DNA from: Bacillus sp. FJAT-42315
GTDB taxonomy: Bacteria; Bacillota; Bacilli; Bacillales; Domibacillaceae
NCBI RefSeq assembly: GCF_002797375.1
Contig: NZ_KZ454941.1
Location: 2,558,667 to 2,622,666 of the forward strand
Direction of reading: 5' to 3'
DNA: 64,000 nucleotides
A program made the position numbers and the translations under genes. The notes beneath the pieces were generated by a model. The model searched no databases. It saw only the letters and a list, made by a program, of their open reading frames with translations, and was not told the origin of the DNA. This document shows, piece by piece, positions 1-8,804 of the stretch; the stretch's first letter is position 1; each line of letters begins with the position of its first letter.

Positions 1-330
1 GATCGAAATAATTTTGTGAATGGTATAAAGAGGTCCTGTCAATAAACCAGCCTGCTGTCCAGCGATCACCACGGTCGACCGTTCATCCTTTAATTTACGA
101 AGGGAGACAGTTACCATTTCAGACTTTGGTAATGCTTCCATATAACTTTCAATACAATCTGCGAGAGACTCTCTCATAAAACTTCTGTTGTTTAAATCAG
201 CTACTCGCTGTCGGTACACATCTTCTTTCGTTAATTGATAATGAAAAAAGTCCGTTACAGGGGCTTCTTGCTTTAAATAAAGCGAAGCAAACTGATTAAT
301 CGCCGGAATGGAAATCCGATCCAGTTCCAT
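1..330 (-). CDS. bshC: BshC, bacillithiol cysteine-adding enzyme (N-terminal 110 residues only)
   Basis: BshC joins cysteine to glucosaminyl-malate in the last step of bacillithiol synthesis, the main low-molecular-weight thiol of Bacillus. Only the first 110 codons are present because the window edge cuts the gene. The translated end carries the conserved segment GQQAGLLTGPLYTIHK, which closely matches the B. subtilis YllA/BshC N-terminus. The ATG at 330 is preceded by an AGAAAGGAAG ribosome site about nine bases upstream. Its neighbour on the same strand is panE, as in the B. subtilis ylbQ-yllA order. The truncation is an artefact of the window, not a broken gene. Confidence 0.93.
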   Translation of the reverse strand, partial: MELDRISIPAINQFASLYLKQEAPVTDFFHYQLTKEDVYRQRVADLNNRSFMRESLADCIESYMEALPKSEMVTVSLRKLKDERSTVVIAGQQAGLLTGPLYTIHKIISI

Positions 331-410
331 ATATATGAACTTCCTTTCTACATACATTTTTACTTGTTTGAGTATACCATCTATTGAAAATAAGAAAAAA
401 TATTGTGACT

Positions 411-1307
411 CTAATGAAGGGATTTTTTCTCTAACCCTTTGATCATCCAGTAAAGTGTTTGTAGCAACGGAACGTCTACTTCTTTCTTCTTTGCTTCATT
501 GAGCACGTAGCCAACAATCGCTTCTACTTCCGTCTGTTGACTTTTTTCTAAATCGCTTAACATTGAGGAGCGATTGTTGGCGGTTTTGAAACAAATTTGC
601 TTAACGTTCGTCCACATTGCTGCTTGAACATCATTTTGAAATACAGCTGAAAATTCAGCAAATACGGTCTCAGCAAGTTTCAAAAAAGACGAGTTAGTTA
701 TCAACTCTCCATTGTTGACTTTTAATACTGCTGTTAACGGGTTGATCACGACATTAGCAGACAACTTCTCAAGCAGCATAGCTCTCGGGTTTTCTCTCCA
801 AACGAACGGGAACGTTGCCTCAAACAAGTTCAAAAACGGCGATAACTTTTTTTCCTCCCCACAATAAGCAGAAATATTCGTTCGATTTCGTCCTCTCACT
901 TCAATAGTTGCCAGGTCTGTACGAAGCACCCCATGCTCGACGGTTGCCACAAAAACATGCCTATGCATCAAGCGATCTAATTCTTGTAAATGCCCCATTC
1001 CATTTTGTAAAAACACAAGGGGGACATCTTCGCTTACTTGCTGGAGATAAGGAAAAATACTTGGCAACTGATATTGTTTCACCGCAATAAATAAAAGATC
1101 AAGCTGATAATGATCTATTTGTTCCGTTATATCTGCTTGGATACAATGGATAACTTTTTGTTCGTTTTCGATACGTGTAATCCCTTGTTTAGAGAGAGTC
1201 CTTGCTTGTTCAACCGTTTTAGTAAATACGATCGTTGAATCTATTTCTGCCATTTGCGTGGCGAACAAAAGGCCCATAGCACCGCCGCCAACGATTCCAA
1301 TTCTCAC
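411..1307 (-). CDS. panE: 2-dehydropantoate 2-reductase
   Basis: Ketopantoate reductase of the ApbA/PanE family: NADPH-dependent reduction of 2-dehydropantoate to pantoate for pantothenate and CoA synthesis in the cytosol. The N-terminal Rossmann loop GGGAMG lies at residues 7-12, a QNGMG segment near residue 101, and the catalytic-lysine region KLSANVVINPL near residue 181. I place the start at GTG 1307 (MRIGIVGGG), because AGAGG sits eight bases upstream; a GTG 18 bases further out has no good ribosome site. The product is 298 residues, normal for the family. It follows bshC and corresponds to B. subtilis ylbQ. coaD, a later CoA-pathway gene, is also in this window. Confidence 0.9.
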   Translation of the reverse strand: MRIGIVGGGAMGLLFATQMAEIDSTIVFTKTVEQARTLSKQGITRIENEQKVIHCIQADITEQIDHYQLDLLFIAVKQYQLPSIFPYLQQVSEDVPLVFLQNGMGHLQELDRLMHRHVFVATVEHGVLRTDLATIEVRGRNRTNISAYCGEEKKLSPFLNLFEATFPFVWRENPRAMLLEKLSANVVINPLTAVLKVNNGELITNSSFLKLAETVFAEFSAVFQNDVQAAMWTNVKQICFKTANNRSSMLSDLEKSQQTEVEAIVGYVLNEAKKKEVDVPLLQTLYWMIKGLEKKSLH

Positions 1308-1465
1308 AACTTTTACCTCTTTCACAATAAAATGATCATTTCTTTTAGTAATTCCACAAAAATGAAAGCGTTATCAGACAACCTATTCATTTATCTGAAT
1401 TTCTATTATATAATGAAAATATAAAATTCATTGTACGATTCTCAATGTTTACAGGAGGAGATCAT

Positions 1466-1924
1466 ATGCAATTACCAGTTAAAAATTTAAAAGTAAATTT
1501 CAAAACAATAGAAGAATTCAAAAGCTTTAAAGAGTATGGGTTAGAAGAACTATCCATGCTAGAAGAAATTCAAATCACAATGGTCGAGGATAATGCCAAC
1601 TCCCCATTTTACGGTATTTACTACGGAGATAAGCTAGCTGCTCGTATGTGCTTATATGTAAAACAAAATCGAGCAAACTTATTAAAAAATGGTTCTGACA
1701 GATACCTTGAAATTTGGAAGCTAGAGGTACTACCTCAATTTCAGCATAAAGGCTTCGGCTTACAACTTGTCAACTTTGCCAAATCCTTTAATTTACCAAT
1801 TTTAACCAAGGCGCGCGTGAAGTCCAATAGTTTCTGGGAAAAAATGAACTTTGTTCCCCTGTCAGAGCATAGTTCTCGTTTACTTTGGGATCCAAATTCT
1901 ATCATCACACAAAAAATTAGTTAA
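1466..1924 (+). CDS. ylbP: GNAT-family N-acetyltransferase, YlbP type
   Basis: A 152-residue protein with the fold signature of GCN5-related acetyltransferases. The acetyl-CoA loop reads QHKGFG at about residues 93-98, following a strand LEIWKLEVLP. The substrate is not known. The ATG at 1466 is chosen because AGGAGGAG (1453-1460) stands at ideal distance; an upstream in-frame ATG at 1445 would put that ribosome site inside the gene. Position between panE and the rpmF region matches B. subtilis ylbP. It is convergent with the crotonase gene and has its own upstream AT-rich region. Confidence 0.82.
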   Translation: MQLPVKNLKVNFKTIEEFKSFKEYGLEELSMLEEIQITMVEDNANSPFYGIYYGDKLAARMCLYVKQNRANLLKNGSDRYLEIWKLEVLPQFQHKGFGLQLVNFAKSFNLPILTKARVKSNSFWEKMNFVPLSEHSSRLLWDPNSIITQKIS

Positions 1925-1971
1925 ATCGTCATTGGACCATATCGGATACCCATCCATTATGGTCCAATTTT

Positions 1972-2727
1972 TTATTTCTTATTTAAAAAGCTAACGACAG
2001 CCTCATGATGAGCTTCCGCCTCCCAAAGAATCGCACATTGCCTAATCTCCTGTTCAACTCTCCCCCGAAGATCACTAGACGCCCATTTTCGAATTTGTAT
2101 TTGCTTATAGGCAGATAATACCGAGCTATGAATAGTAGCTTCGTTCTGTAAAAACCGCTCGACGACTTCCTCATTGATTTTATCAACTACTCGATGAATG
2201 AAACCGATATGGACTAATTGCTCGGCGCGATAAGTAACCGCTTCCGATAATAATTTTAATGCATGATAAGGAGCGATTCGTTCAAACAGCAGCGTTCCTC
2301 CACCCCAACCGGTTGTAATCGCTAAACTTCCTTGAATAAAGCCCATTTTTGCTCCCGCTTTGGCGATTCGGAAATCACAAGCAGTGGCAATTTCACAACC
2401 GCCACCAACCGCCGTTCCATTAATTAACGCAATCGTCGGCTTTGGTAAAATCGTCAGTTCGTACAAAATTTTGCCCATTTTCGAAAGCATGCTATATGCT
2501 TCCTCTTCTGTTCGTAGCGCATGAAAAACTGATAAATCCCCACCTGAACAAAAGGCTTGCTTTCCTTCTCCTGTAATCACTAACGCTCGAACATCCGGTT
2601 CTTTCGCACGTTCAATCGCTTGGCTTAACCCTTCCATCACTTCAAAATTCACAGCGTTTCTTTTTTCTGGTCGCGTAATTGTAAATTCTAAAATGCCATT
2701 ATGTAATCGTTTCATTTGAAAATCCAT
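1972..2727 (-). CDS. Enoyl-CoA hydratase/isomerase (crotonase) family protein with a degenerate second catalytic glutamate
   Basis: A 251-residue crotonase-fold protein acting on an unknown acyl-CoA thioester. The oxyanion-hole segment CSGGDLS and the GGGCEIATACDFR segment with the first catalytic glutamate (about residue 112) are present. The second glutamate, normally in a PE dipeptide after FGQ, is replaced: the sequence reads FIQGSLAITTGWGG, so glycine-serine stands there. The tryptophan and lost glutamate recall methylmalonyl/ethylmalonyl-CoA decarboxylase-like members, so simple hydratase activity is doubtful. Start ATG 2727 has AGGGGGAGG seven bases upstream. It lies directly downstream of the rpmF terminator, so it is probably a separate transcription unit. 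Confidence 0.82.
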   Translation of the reverse strand: MDFQMKRLHNGILEFTITRPEKRNAVNFEVMEGLSQAIERAKEPDVRALVITGEGKQAFCSGGDLSVFHALRTEEEAYSMLSKMGKILYELTILPKPTIALINGTAVGGGCEIATACDFRIAKAGAKMGFIQGSLAITTGWGGGTLLFERIAPYHALKLLSEAVTYRAEQLVHIGFIHRVVDKINEEVVERFLQNEATIHSSVLSAYKQIQIRKWASSDLRGRVEQEIRQCAILWEAEAHHEAVVSFLNKK

Positions 2728-2781
2728 CAACCATCCTCCCCCTTTCACTCATTGTAGCCTTAATCTATTGAAATCTTCAAT

Positions 2782-2820
2782 AAAAAAACGTGAAGAGCCA
2801 TGGTCTCTTCACGTTTTTTT
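2782..2820. terminator. Terminator after rpmF
   Basis: Perfect inverted repeat (ACGTGAAGAG ... CTCTTCACGT) flanked by A-run and T-run, so it can stop transcription in both directions; its place shows it ends the ylbN-rpmF transcript on the minus strand. Confidence 0.85.
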
Positions 2821-2845
2821 ATTAGGATCGAATAAGTAAACAAAA

Positions 2846-3019
2846 TTATTTGCTTACAACTTCTTTTCCTTTATATGTTCCGCACTCTTTACAAACACGG
2901 TGAGCCAATTTCATTTCACCACAGTTCGGGCATGCTACCATACCAGGTACTTGTAATTTGAAATGCGTACGGCGTTTGTTCTTTTTAGTTGTAGAAGTTC
3001 TTCTAAAAGGTACTGCCAT
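2846..3019 (-). CDS. rpmF: 50S ribosomal protein L32, zinc-binding form
   Basis: L32 is a small protein of the large ribosomal subunit. The 57-residue product begins MAVPFRRTS and has two CxxC pairs (C30, C33, C43, C46), so this is the zinc-ribbon (C+) paralogue. The ATG at 3019 has an AGGAGGT ribosome site eight bases upstream; an in-frame ATG three codons earlier would lie against that site and is rejected. It follows ylbN, a pairing conserved widely across bacteria, and is followed by a strong terminator. Confidence 0.97.
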   Translation of the reverse strand: MAVPFRRTSTTKKNKRRTHFKLQVPGMVACPNCGEMKLAHRVCKECGTYKGKEVVSK

Positions 3020-3085
3020 TATTTCCACCTCCTTAAAAGAGATTGTAAGTATATGAAGCCAGAATTAGCTGGTACTTCTCAATTT

Positions 3086-3613
3086 TCATTCCTCATTTGA
3101 TTTGAAAAAATCAGCCAGACCTGCTAATCGCGGATCGACCTTTTTTTCTTCTTTCGGAAGTTGCTCTTCACTATGATACTCCCAGCCTTTCCCTGATGGA
3201 ATAACATGCTGATCAGCATCCTCGCTCAACACCTGCATCGGTACTTCCAAAAGAATCGCTTCTTCCAAAATTGGTGCTAGGTCAATCACATCTCCTTGCA
3301 CCTTATGAATCTCATCTTCATCCCCATATTCACTGAACAAAGATGGCTTCAACAAAAATGTTTCAGTCATTTGAAAATCAAACGGGTATTCCACATCAAC
3401 AAGTGTTCGCGAACAAGGTAAAATCATTTGACCTTTCACTTGCAAATGAAAGGTAACTTTCTCCGAACTGATGTCCGTACGCCCCGTTACATGAACAGGA
3501 GCTACATTTCGAATTTGAGGATCTCGATTTTTCAAGACACTCATATCTACAAGCTCATCAAGAATCAAACCTTTATCACGAAACTTTTGTAATTGAATAA
3601 TCGACCATTTCAT
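3086..3613 (-). CDS. ylbN: DUF177/YceD-family protein YlbN
   Basis: A 175-residue acidic protein of the YceD/DUF177 family, which is nearly always encoded just upstream of rpmF. In other bacteria and in plastids the family is linked to 23S rRNA maturation and large-subunit assembly; the B. subtilis member is uncharacterised. The strand-rich middle part contains conserved MILPCSRTLVDVEYPF, and the C-terminus DPRLAGLADFFK is typical. ATG 3613 is preceded by GAGGTGATAGTG. It is co-transcribed with rpmF, with a 66-base gap. Confidence 0.9.
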   Translation of the reverse strand: MKWSIIQLQKFRDKGLILDELVDMSVLKNRDPQIRNVAPVHVTGRTDISSEKVTFHLQVKGQMILPCSRTLVDVEYPFDFQMTETFLLKPSLFSEYGDEDEIHKVQGDVIDLAPILEEAILLEVPMQVLSEDADQHVIPSGKGWEYHSEEQLPKEEKKVDPRLAGLADFFKSNEE

Positions 3614-3683
3614 CACTATCACCTCAAGGCAACAAAAGTAATTATAGCTTTCACAAAAACGTTTGTCAATATATTTTCTTTAC

Positions 3684-3745
3684 ACACTGAAAAGCGCAAG
3701 CGGACGTTTAGACTCGAAAAGCGGAGCTATTGACAACTAAAACAC
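3684..3745. repeat. Degenerate Bacillus-type intergenic repeat remnant
   Basis: The stretch contains GAAAAGCGCAAGCGGACG, then a second GAAAAGCGGAGCT word about 20 bases later. Such GC-rich words (GAAAAGCGCAAGCG, AAAAGCGGAGGCG) are, from memory, common dispersed intergenic repeats in several Bacillaceae. It lies in the gap between ylbN and tmcAL, whose base composition is otherwise AT-rich. A related AGCGGAGCTGT word occurs near 7007 before ylbJ. Assignment is inference. Confidence 0.35.
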
Positions 3746-3803
3746 AGTAAATGACAATAATAACATCATCAATATTAAATAACTATAACAGAGGAACGAT
3801 TAA

Positions 3804-5003
3804 ATGAAAACAGTTGGTATTGTTGTTGAGTATAATCCTTTTCATAACGGCCACTTATATCATGCTCAAAAGGCACGAGAAACAGCCAATGCTGATGTCG
3901 TGATCGCTGTGATGAGCGGACATTTTTTGCAGCGGGGAGAGCCCGCTCTCATTCATAAATGGGCACGCACCCGAATGGCGCTTCAAAATGGGGTTGATCT
4001 CGTTGTTGAATTGCCTTATGCCTTCTCCACGCAAAAAGCTGAAATTTTTTCTTTTGGAGCCATTTCGATTTTAAAGGAATTAGCTTGTGATTCCTTTTGC
4101 TTCGGTAGTGAAAATGGGCAAGTTGAGCCTTTTCTAGATACTTTAGAAATGATCAATTCGGCGGCTCCAACCTTAAACCCATTAATCCATTCCTATATGA
4201 AGGAAGGATATAGCTTTCCGAAAGCACAGACGTTAGCAAGAGAACAACTATTTCAGGATTCTCTCTCACTTGATTTATCGATGCCTAACAATATTTTAGG
4301 TTATCATTATGTACAAGCGAATGATCGATTAACGGAGCCCATGCAGCCGCTTACGATTAAACGCCAGCAAGCTGGCTATCACGATGAAAGCTTAGCATTT
4401 GACAGCATCGCTAGTGCCACAGGCATACGTAAAGAAATAGCAGATTCTAAACATGTATCATCGATTAAAAGATTTGTCCCTGAAAGTACATTGACGGAAC
4501 TGACACAGTATCATAATGAACATCACATTTTCCATAGCTGGAGCATGTACTGGCCGTTATTAAAGTATCGACTACTGTCCGCTTCCATAGAGGAGCTACA
4601 ATCGATTTATGAAATAACAGAAGGGATCGAATTCCGTTTAAAAGAGACAGCTCGCCACGCCCCTAGCTTTATCGATTTTATGGAACAAGTCAAAACAAAA
4701 CGCTACACTTGGACACGAATTCAACGAATGCTCGTCCACATCCTCACGAACACAACGAAAGAAGAAATGAAAGCAGCGATGGCATCTATCCGTTATATTC
4801 GCCTATTAGGAATGAATGGGCACGGACGTGCGTATATGAAAACCATCAAAAAAGAGCTCTCACTCCCTCTCATTGCTAGGGCGGCTGCTCATAAAGAGTT
4901 ACTCGCTTTAGATATGAAAGCATCTGATGTATATATGCAAGGTGTGCAAACGCCTCAGCTCTTAAATAGCGAATTCACGCAGCCTCCTATTTTACTGCCA
5001 TAA
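3804..5003 (+). CDS. tmcAL: tRNA(Met) cytidine acetate ligase TmcAL
   Basis: TmcAL makes N4-acetylcytidine at the wobble position of elongator tRNA-Met, using acetate and ATP. The 399-residue product starts with the nucleotidyltransferase-like segment IVVEYNPFHNGHLYH (HNGH at residues 14-17, the HIGH-type nucleotide-binding motif), followed by VMSGHFLQRGEPA. It corresponds to B. subtilis YlbM. ATG 3804 follows AGAGGAACG. It is divergent from ylbN-rpmF and convergent with ylbL, sharing a terminator. Confidence 0.93.
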   Translation: MKTVGIVVEYNPFHNGHLYHAQKARETANADVVIAVMSGHFLQRGEPALIHKWARTRMALQNGVDLVVELPYAFSTQKAEIFSFGAISILKELACDSFCFGSENGQVEPFLDTLEMINSAAPTLNPLIHSYMKEGYSFPKAQTLAREQLFQDSLSLDLSMPNNILGYHYVQANDRLTEPMQPLTIKRQQAGYHDESLAFDSIASATGIRKEIADSKHVSSIKRFVPESTLTELTQYHNEHHIFHSWSMYWPLLKYRLLSASIEELQSIYEITEGIEFRLKETARHAPSFIDFMEQVKTKRYTWTRIQRMLVHILTNTTKEEMKAAMASIRYIRLLGMNGHGRAYMKTIKKELSLPLIARAAAHKELLALDMKASDVYMQGVQTPQLLNSEFTQPPILLP

Positions 5004-5005
5004 AG

Positions 5006-5045
5006 AATGAGCTGACACTTTTTTCATAAAGGTCAGCTCATTGAT
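5006..5045. terminator. Shared terminator between tmcAL and ylbL
   Basis: Inverted repeat AATGAGCTGAC / GTCAGCTCATT (5006-5016 with 5032-5042) between convergent stop codons. Confidence 0.75.
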
Positions 5046-5046
5046 T

Positions 5047-6081
5047 TTAACTAGCTATTAAATAGTCCAAAGCATCATGAAAGGTTTTCACAGGAATAAT
5101 TTTCATATGTGTTCCTATTTCCTTAGCCATTTCAACAGCCTCATCGTAATTAGGCTTAATATCAGGAATATTTCTTTTTAATTCAGGCGTGATTTCATCA
5201 TTGGGTGCAAAAAATATTTCCGCTCCCGCACGATCAGCAGCCACTACTTTTTGTTCAATTCCGCCAATACGGCCGACGTTCCCATCTGCGTCGATCGTGC
5301 CAGTGCCTGCAATTCTTCTGCCTTTCGTAATATCTTGCTTCGTTAATTGATTGTAAATTTCTAAACTAAACATTAAACCTGCTGAAGGACCGCCTATTGA
5401 TTCTGTTTTCAATTGTACTTCCGGTGTGCTGATTAATTTCTTTTGATCCGTTAAACTAATCCCAAGACCTGCTTTATTGCTGTTATTGGCGAAGCTTTTT
5501 AGTGCAATTTTTTTCTGTTTTTCTTCCCCGTCGCTCACAAATTGGATCGTCACTGTATCACCTGACTGCTTAGCTTGCACGTAATCGGTAAATTGTTTAG
5601 ACGATTCGAGCTTCTTTCCATCAATGCCTACAATCCTATCACCCGCCTGAACGATTCCTTCTGCTGGCATTCCTGGAAAAACACTCAACACATATACTCC
5701 TTCATAAATGTATTTATAAGGTTTTTTTGCCGCATCAAAAGCGACTTGAATCGCCTGTTGTTGAGAGCTATCCATTAAATACTTTTGTCTAATATTATAT
5801 TCTTGATCTGTTTCGTGAGGACTACGGACATTCTCAATAGGAACCACTTCTTCATAATCAAGCCATTGAGCCATCGCATAAGAGATCGGTGTTGCCTCTC
5901 CCATTTTAATGGTCGTCAACATGAGCGTTCCCTTCGCTTCGTTGCCTCCCGTTACTTTCACAATCGGCGCTAGCTCATGAGCATCCCCAGGTTTCATGAC
6001 ATAATAGGGAAGCTTAATGAAGGAAGTCGCAATAATAGTTAATAACAAAATGAAGGCAACTGAAGTTAATTTATTTTTCAT
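5047..6081 (-). CDS. ylbL: PDZ and Lon-type serine protease YlbL (SepM-like)
   Basis: Membrane-anchored protease of 344 residues. One N-terminal transmembrane segment (about residues 5-25) is followed by an extracytoplasmic region, a PDZ domain (about 127-190) and a Lon-type proteolytic domain with the Ser-Lys dyad: GGPSAGLMF gives Ser233, and GGIEQKVVAA gives Lys278. In B. subtilis, YlbL together with CtpA clears the SOS division inhibitor YneA after DNA repair; the streptococcal homologue SepM processes a competence pheromone. ATG 6081 is preceded by AAGGAG at seven bases, whereas an upstream in-frame start would add residues lying inside ylbK. It overlaps the ylbK stop by 11 bases, implying coupled expression. 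Confidence 0.92.
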   Translation of the reverse strand: MKNKLTSVAFILLLTIIATSFIKLPYYVMKPGDAHELAPIVKVTGGNEAKGTLMLTTIKMGEATPISYAMAQWLDYEEVVPIENVRSPHETDQEYNIRQKYLMDSSQQQAIQVAFDAAKKPYKYIYEGVYVLSVFPGMPAEGIVQAGDRIVGIDGKKLESSKQFTDYVQAKQSGDTVTIQFVSDGEEKQKKIALKSFANNSNKAGLGISLTDQKKLISTPEVQLKTESIGGPSAGLMFSLEIYNQLTKQDITKGRRIAGTGTIDADGNVGRIGGIEQKVVAADRAGAEIFFAPNDEITPELKRNIPDIKPNYDEAVEMAKEIGTHMKIIPVKTFHDALDYLIAS

Positions 6082-6865
6082 GATGTAACTCCTTCCACTT
6101 CTCAACCTGTTCAATAATATCAGGCATTCTTTTTTTCGCCTCTTGCTCTCCTGCAGCAATAATATCTTGAATATTCGTAAATGCTTTAGAACTATACATT
6201 TCCACAGGTGGGCGAATCATCACATTTGAAGCAATTTGCCTATTTTCAATAATCTCCAATTGCAAAATATCAATACTTTGCATAATCACATCAAAAATAG
6301 TTTGAATCTCGGCATTTTTTTTGACAGAAGAGACATCTACTCCAATCACGATGTCTGCACCCATCTCTTTTACAACTGAAACAGGCACGCGATCAATCAC
6401 TCCGCCATCAACAAGCAAGCGTCCATTGACTTTTTCGGGAACAAAGATCCCTGGAATCGCAATACTGGCCCGAACAGCATCTGCTACAGAGCCTTCCGTA
6501 AACACAACTTTCTCCGCCATTTGAATATCTGTCGCGACAATTGCCACAGGAATATTTAAATCCTCAATATTTTTCCCATGAGTTAACACTTGAATGAAAC
6601 TTTTTATTTTCTTTCCAGCAATTAACCCCATTTTCGGGAAGATAAAGTCAAGAAAGTATTTTCTTTTAAACGCTTTCGACAATTTGTATAGCTGCTCCAT
6701 ATCCTGCCCTGCTGCATATAAACTCGCGACAAGCGATCCCATACTGCTGCCTGCGATCATATCGACTGAGATATTAGCCTCTGTTAATGCTTTCAAAACA
6801 CCGATATGGGCAAACCCTCTAGCTCCCCCTGAGCCAAGAGCTACTCCTATTTTTGGTTGTTGCAA
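6071..6865 (-). CDS. ylbK: Patatin-like phospholipase family protein YlbK
   Basis: A 264-residue patatin-fold hydrolase. The oxyanion loop GSGGARG is near residues 11-17, the nucleophile elbow GSSMG has Ser41, and the catalytic aspartate is in the LLVDGG segment. Natural lipid substrate is unknown. I favour TTG 6865 as start because GGAGGGG stands seven bases before it; an ATG at 6880 would contain this ribosome site within its first codons. Forms an operon with ylbL (overlapping ends). No signal peptide, so it is probably cytosolic or membrane-peripheral. Confidence 0.88.
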   Translation of the reverse strand: MQQPKIGVALGSGGARGFAHIGVLKALTEANISVDMIAGSSMGSLVASLYAAGQDMEQLYKLSKAFKRKYFLDFIFPKMGLIAGKKIKSFIQVLTHGKNIEDLNIPVAIVATDIQMAEKVVFTEGSVADAVRASIAIPGIFVPEKVNGRLLVDGGVIDRVPVSVVKEMGADIVIGVDVSSVKKNAEIQTIFDVIMQSIDILQLEIIENRQIASNVMIRPPVEMYSSKAFTNIQDIIAAGEQEAKKRMPDIIEQVEKWKELHHEK

Positions 6866-7044
6866 ATTTTTCCCCTCCATCTCAGGATTTCCTAATAAGC
6901 TATGGTCTATTTCTAAATGATATGAGTATATTGAAAAAAACAGGACAAGTGTATAAATGATTTTGAATTAATCATATTGTACCTGAACTATATGGTGAAT
7001 CCCAGAGCGGAGCTGTCTATGTACAGGATAGGAGGTAATGAAGG

Positions 7045-8250
7045 TTGACCGCTTCCCAAATAAAGACCCTTCTTTTAGCGTTTTTCATTAGTCTGTTTGC
7101 TTTCTCATTAATAATATTCCCGAAAATTTCCTTCGAGGCATCTATTAGAGGATTAAATATGTGGTGGGAAATCGTTTTCCCCTCATTGCTTCCTTTTTTT
7201 ATTTTATCAGAAATGATGATTGGTCTTGGAGTCGTCAGCTTTATTGGTGTGTTGCTTGAACCGCTGATGCGCCCACTGTTTAAAGTCCCAGGAGCAGGTG
7301 GGTTTGTCTGGGCAATGGCCATGGCTTCTGGTTTTCCTTCAGGGGCTAAGCTAGCCACGCGCTTAAGACTAAATGGAGAGCTAACTCAAACGGAAGCTGA
7401 ACGGCTCGTTTGCTTTACTAACTCTTCTAATCCTTTATTTATTTTCGGAGCGGTATCTATCGGCTTTTTTTACAACCCTCATTTAGGGATTTTGCTCGCC
7501 AGTGCTCATTACTTAGGAAATTTCTTCGTCGGATTGACGATGCGATTTTACGGAAGTGACGAAAAGAAAAAAGCAGGTGATACTCCCCCCTTCTCTTTCT
7601 ATAATGCCTTTTCTGCTATGCATCAAGCACGCCTGAAGGACCGGCGACCGATCGGACAATTAATGGGGGATTCTGTCCTTTCTTCTGTTCACACGTTGCT
7701 GATGATTGGCGGATTTATTATTCTATTTTCTGTCATCAACAAGCTATTATTTCATTTGCATATTACTTCTTTATTAGCTGCTGGAGCGGCTGAAGTCTTT
7801 CGATGGCTTCAACTACCTTCTGAGCTCACTATTCCTTTTATCGCTGGTATATTTGAAATTACGCTTGGGAGTCAAATGATTAGCCAAATTCAAGATAGCA
7901 CCCTTTTACAGCAAGCCATTGTCACGAGCTTTATACTGGCTTTTAGTGGGTTGAGTGTGCAAGCACAAGTGGCCAGTATTTTAGCGGAATCAGATATTCG
8001 TTTTCGCCCATTCTTTTTTGCTAGAATTCTTCATGGCTTGTACTCTGCTTCTATTGCTTTCATTCTTTGGGGACCCGTTTATGAACGTTCAGTTAAAAAC
8101 AGTGGTACCCTTCATTCTCTGCCGGTCATTAACCTTCAGCACTCACCTATGAACGACATGATCATTTTACTCAAACAATACGGACCGCTACTTACGATTA
8201 TGATGCTAACGATGTATACGATTTTGTACATACGTACAAAAAAGCAATAA
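7045..8250 (+). CDS. ylbJ: Sporulation integral membrane protein YlbJ
   Basis: A 401-residue polytopic membrane protein with roughly eight to ten hydrophobic segments and nucleoside-transporter-gate-like features (the repeated SGFPSGAK and FTNSSNPLFIFG segments). In B. subtilis ylbJ is expressed in the mother cell under SigE and is needed for heat-resistant spores. TTG 7045 is the start, with GGAGGT eight bases upstream at 7031-7036. It is divergent from ylbK and convergent with coaD, ending in a shared terminator. I could not define a convincing SigE promoter by eye in the 160-base gap before it. Confidence 0.92.
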   Translation: MTASQIKTLLLAFFISLFAFSLIIFPKISFEASIRGLNMWWEIVFPSLLPFFILSEMMIGLGVVSFIGVLLEPLMRPLFKVPGAGGFVWAMAMASGFPSGAKLATRLRLNGELTQTEAERLVCFTNSSNPLFIFGAVSIGFFYNPHLGILLASAHYLGNFFVGLTMRFYGSDEKKKAGDTPPFSFYNAFSAMHQARLKDRRPIGQLMGDSVLSSVHTLLMIGGFIILFSVINKLLFHLHITSLLAAGAAEVFRWLQLPSELTIPFIAGIFEITLGSQMISQIQDSTLLQQAIVTSFILAFSGLSVQAQVASILAESDIRFRPFFFARILHGLYSASIAFILWGPVYERSVKNSGTLHSLPVINLQHSPMNDMIILLKQYGPLLTIMMLTMYTILYIRTKKQ

Positions 8251-8297
8251 AAAACACCTAGTTTCTCTGTATTTACTAGAGAAACTAGGTGTTTATG
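8249..8297. terminator. Shared terminator between ylbJ and coaD
   Basis: Long perfect stem AAACACCTAGTTTCTCT / AGAGAAACTAGGTGTTT with A/T tails on both sides, between convergent genes. Confidence 0.88.
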
Positions 8298-8306
8298 TAA
8301 ACTATG

Positions 8307-8804
<498 letters not shown>

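Noticed and set aside
1-330. Truncated bshC and, at 63688-64000, truncated cheV as pseudogenes
   Set aside because: Both frames are open to the window edge, so the truncation comes from the window boundaries.
7017-7358. 113-codon frame opposite the start of ylbJ
   Set aside because: Antisense shadow of a strongly supported membrane-protein gene.
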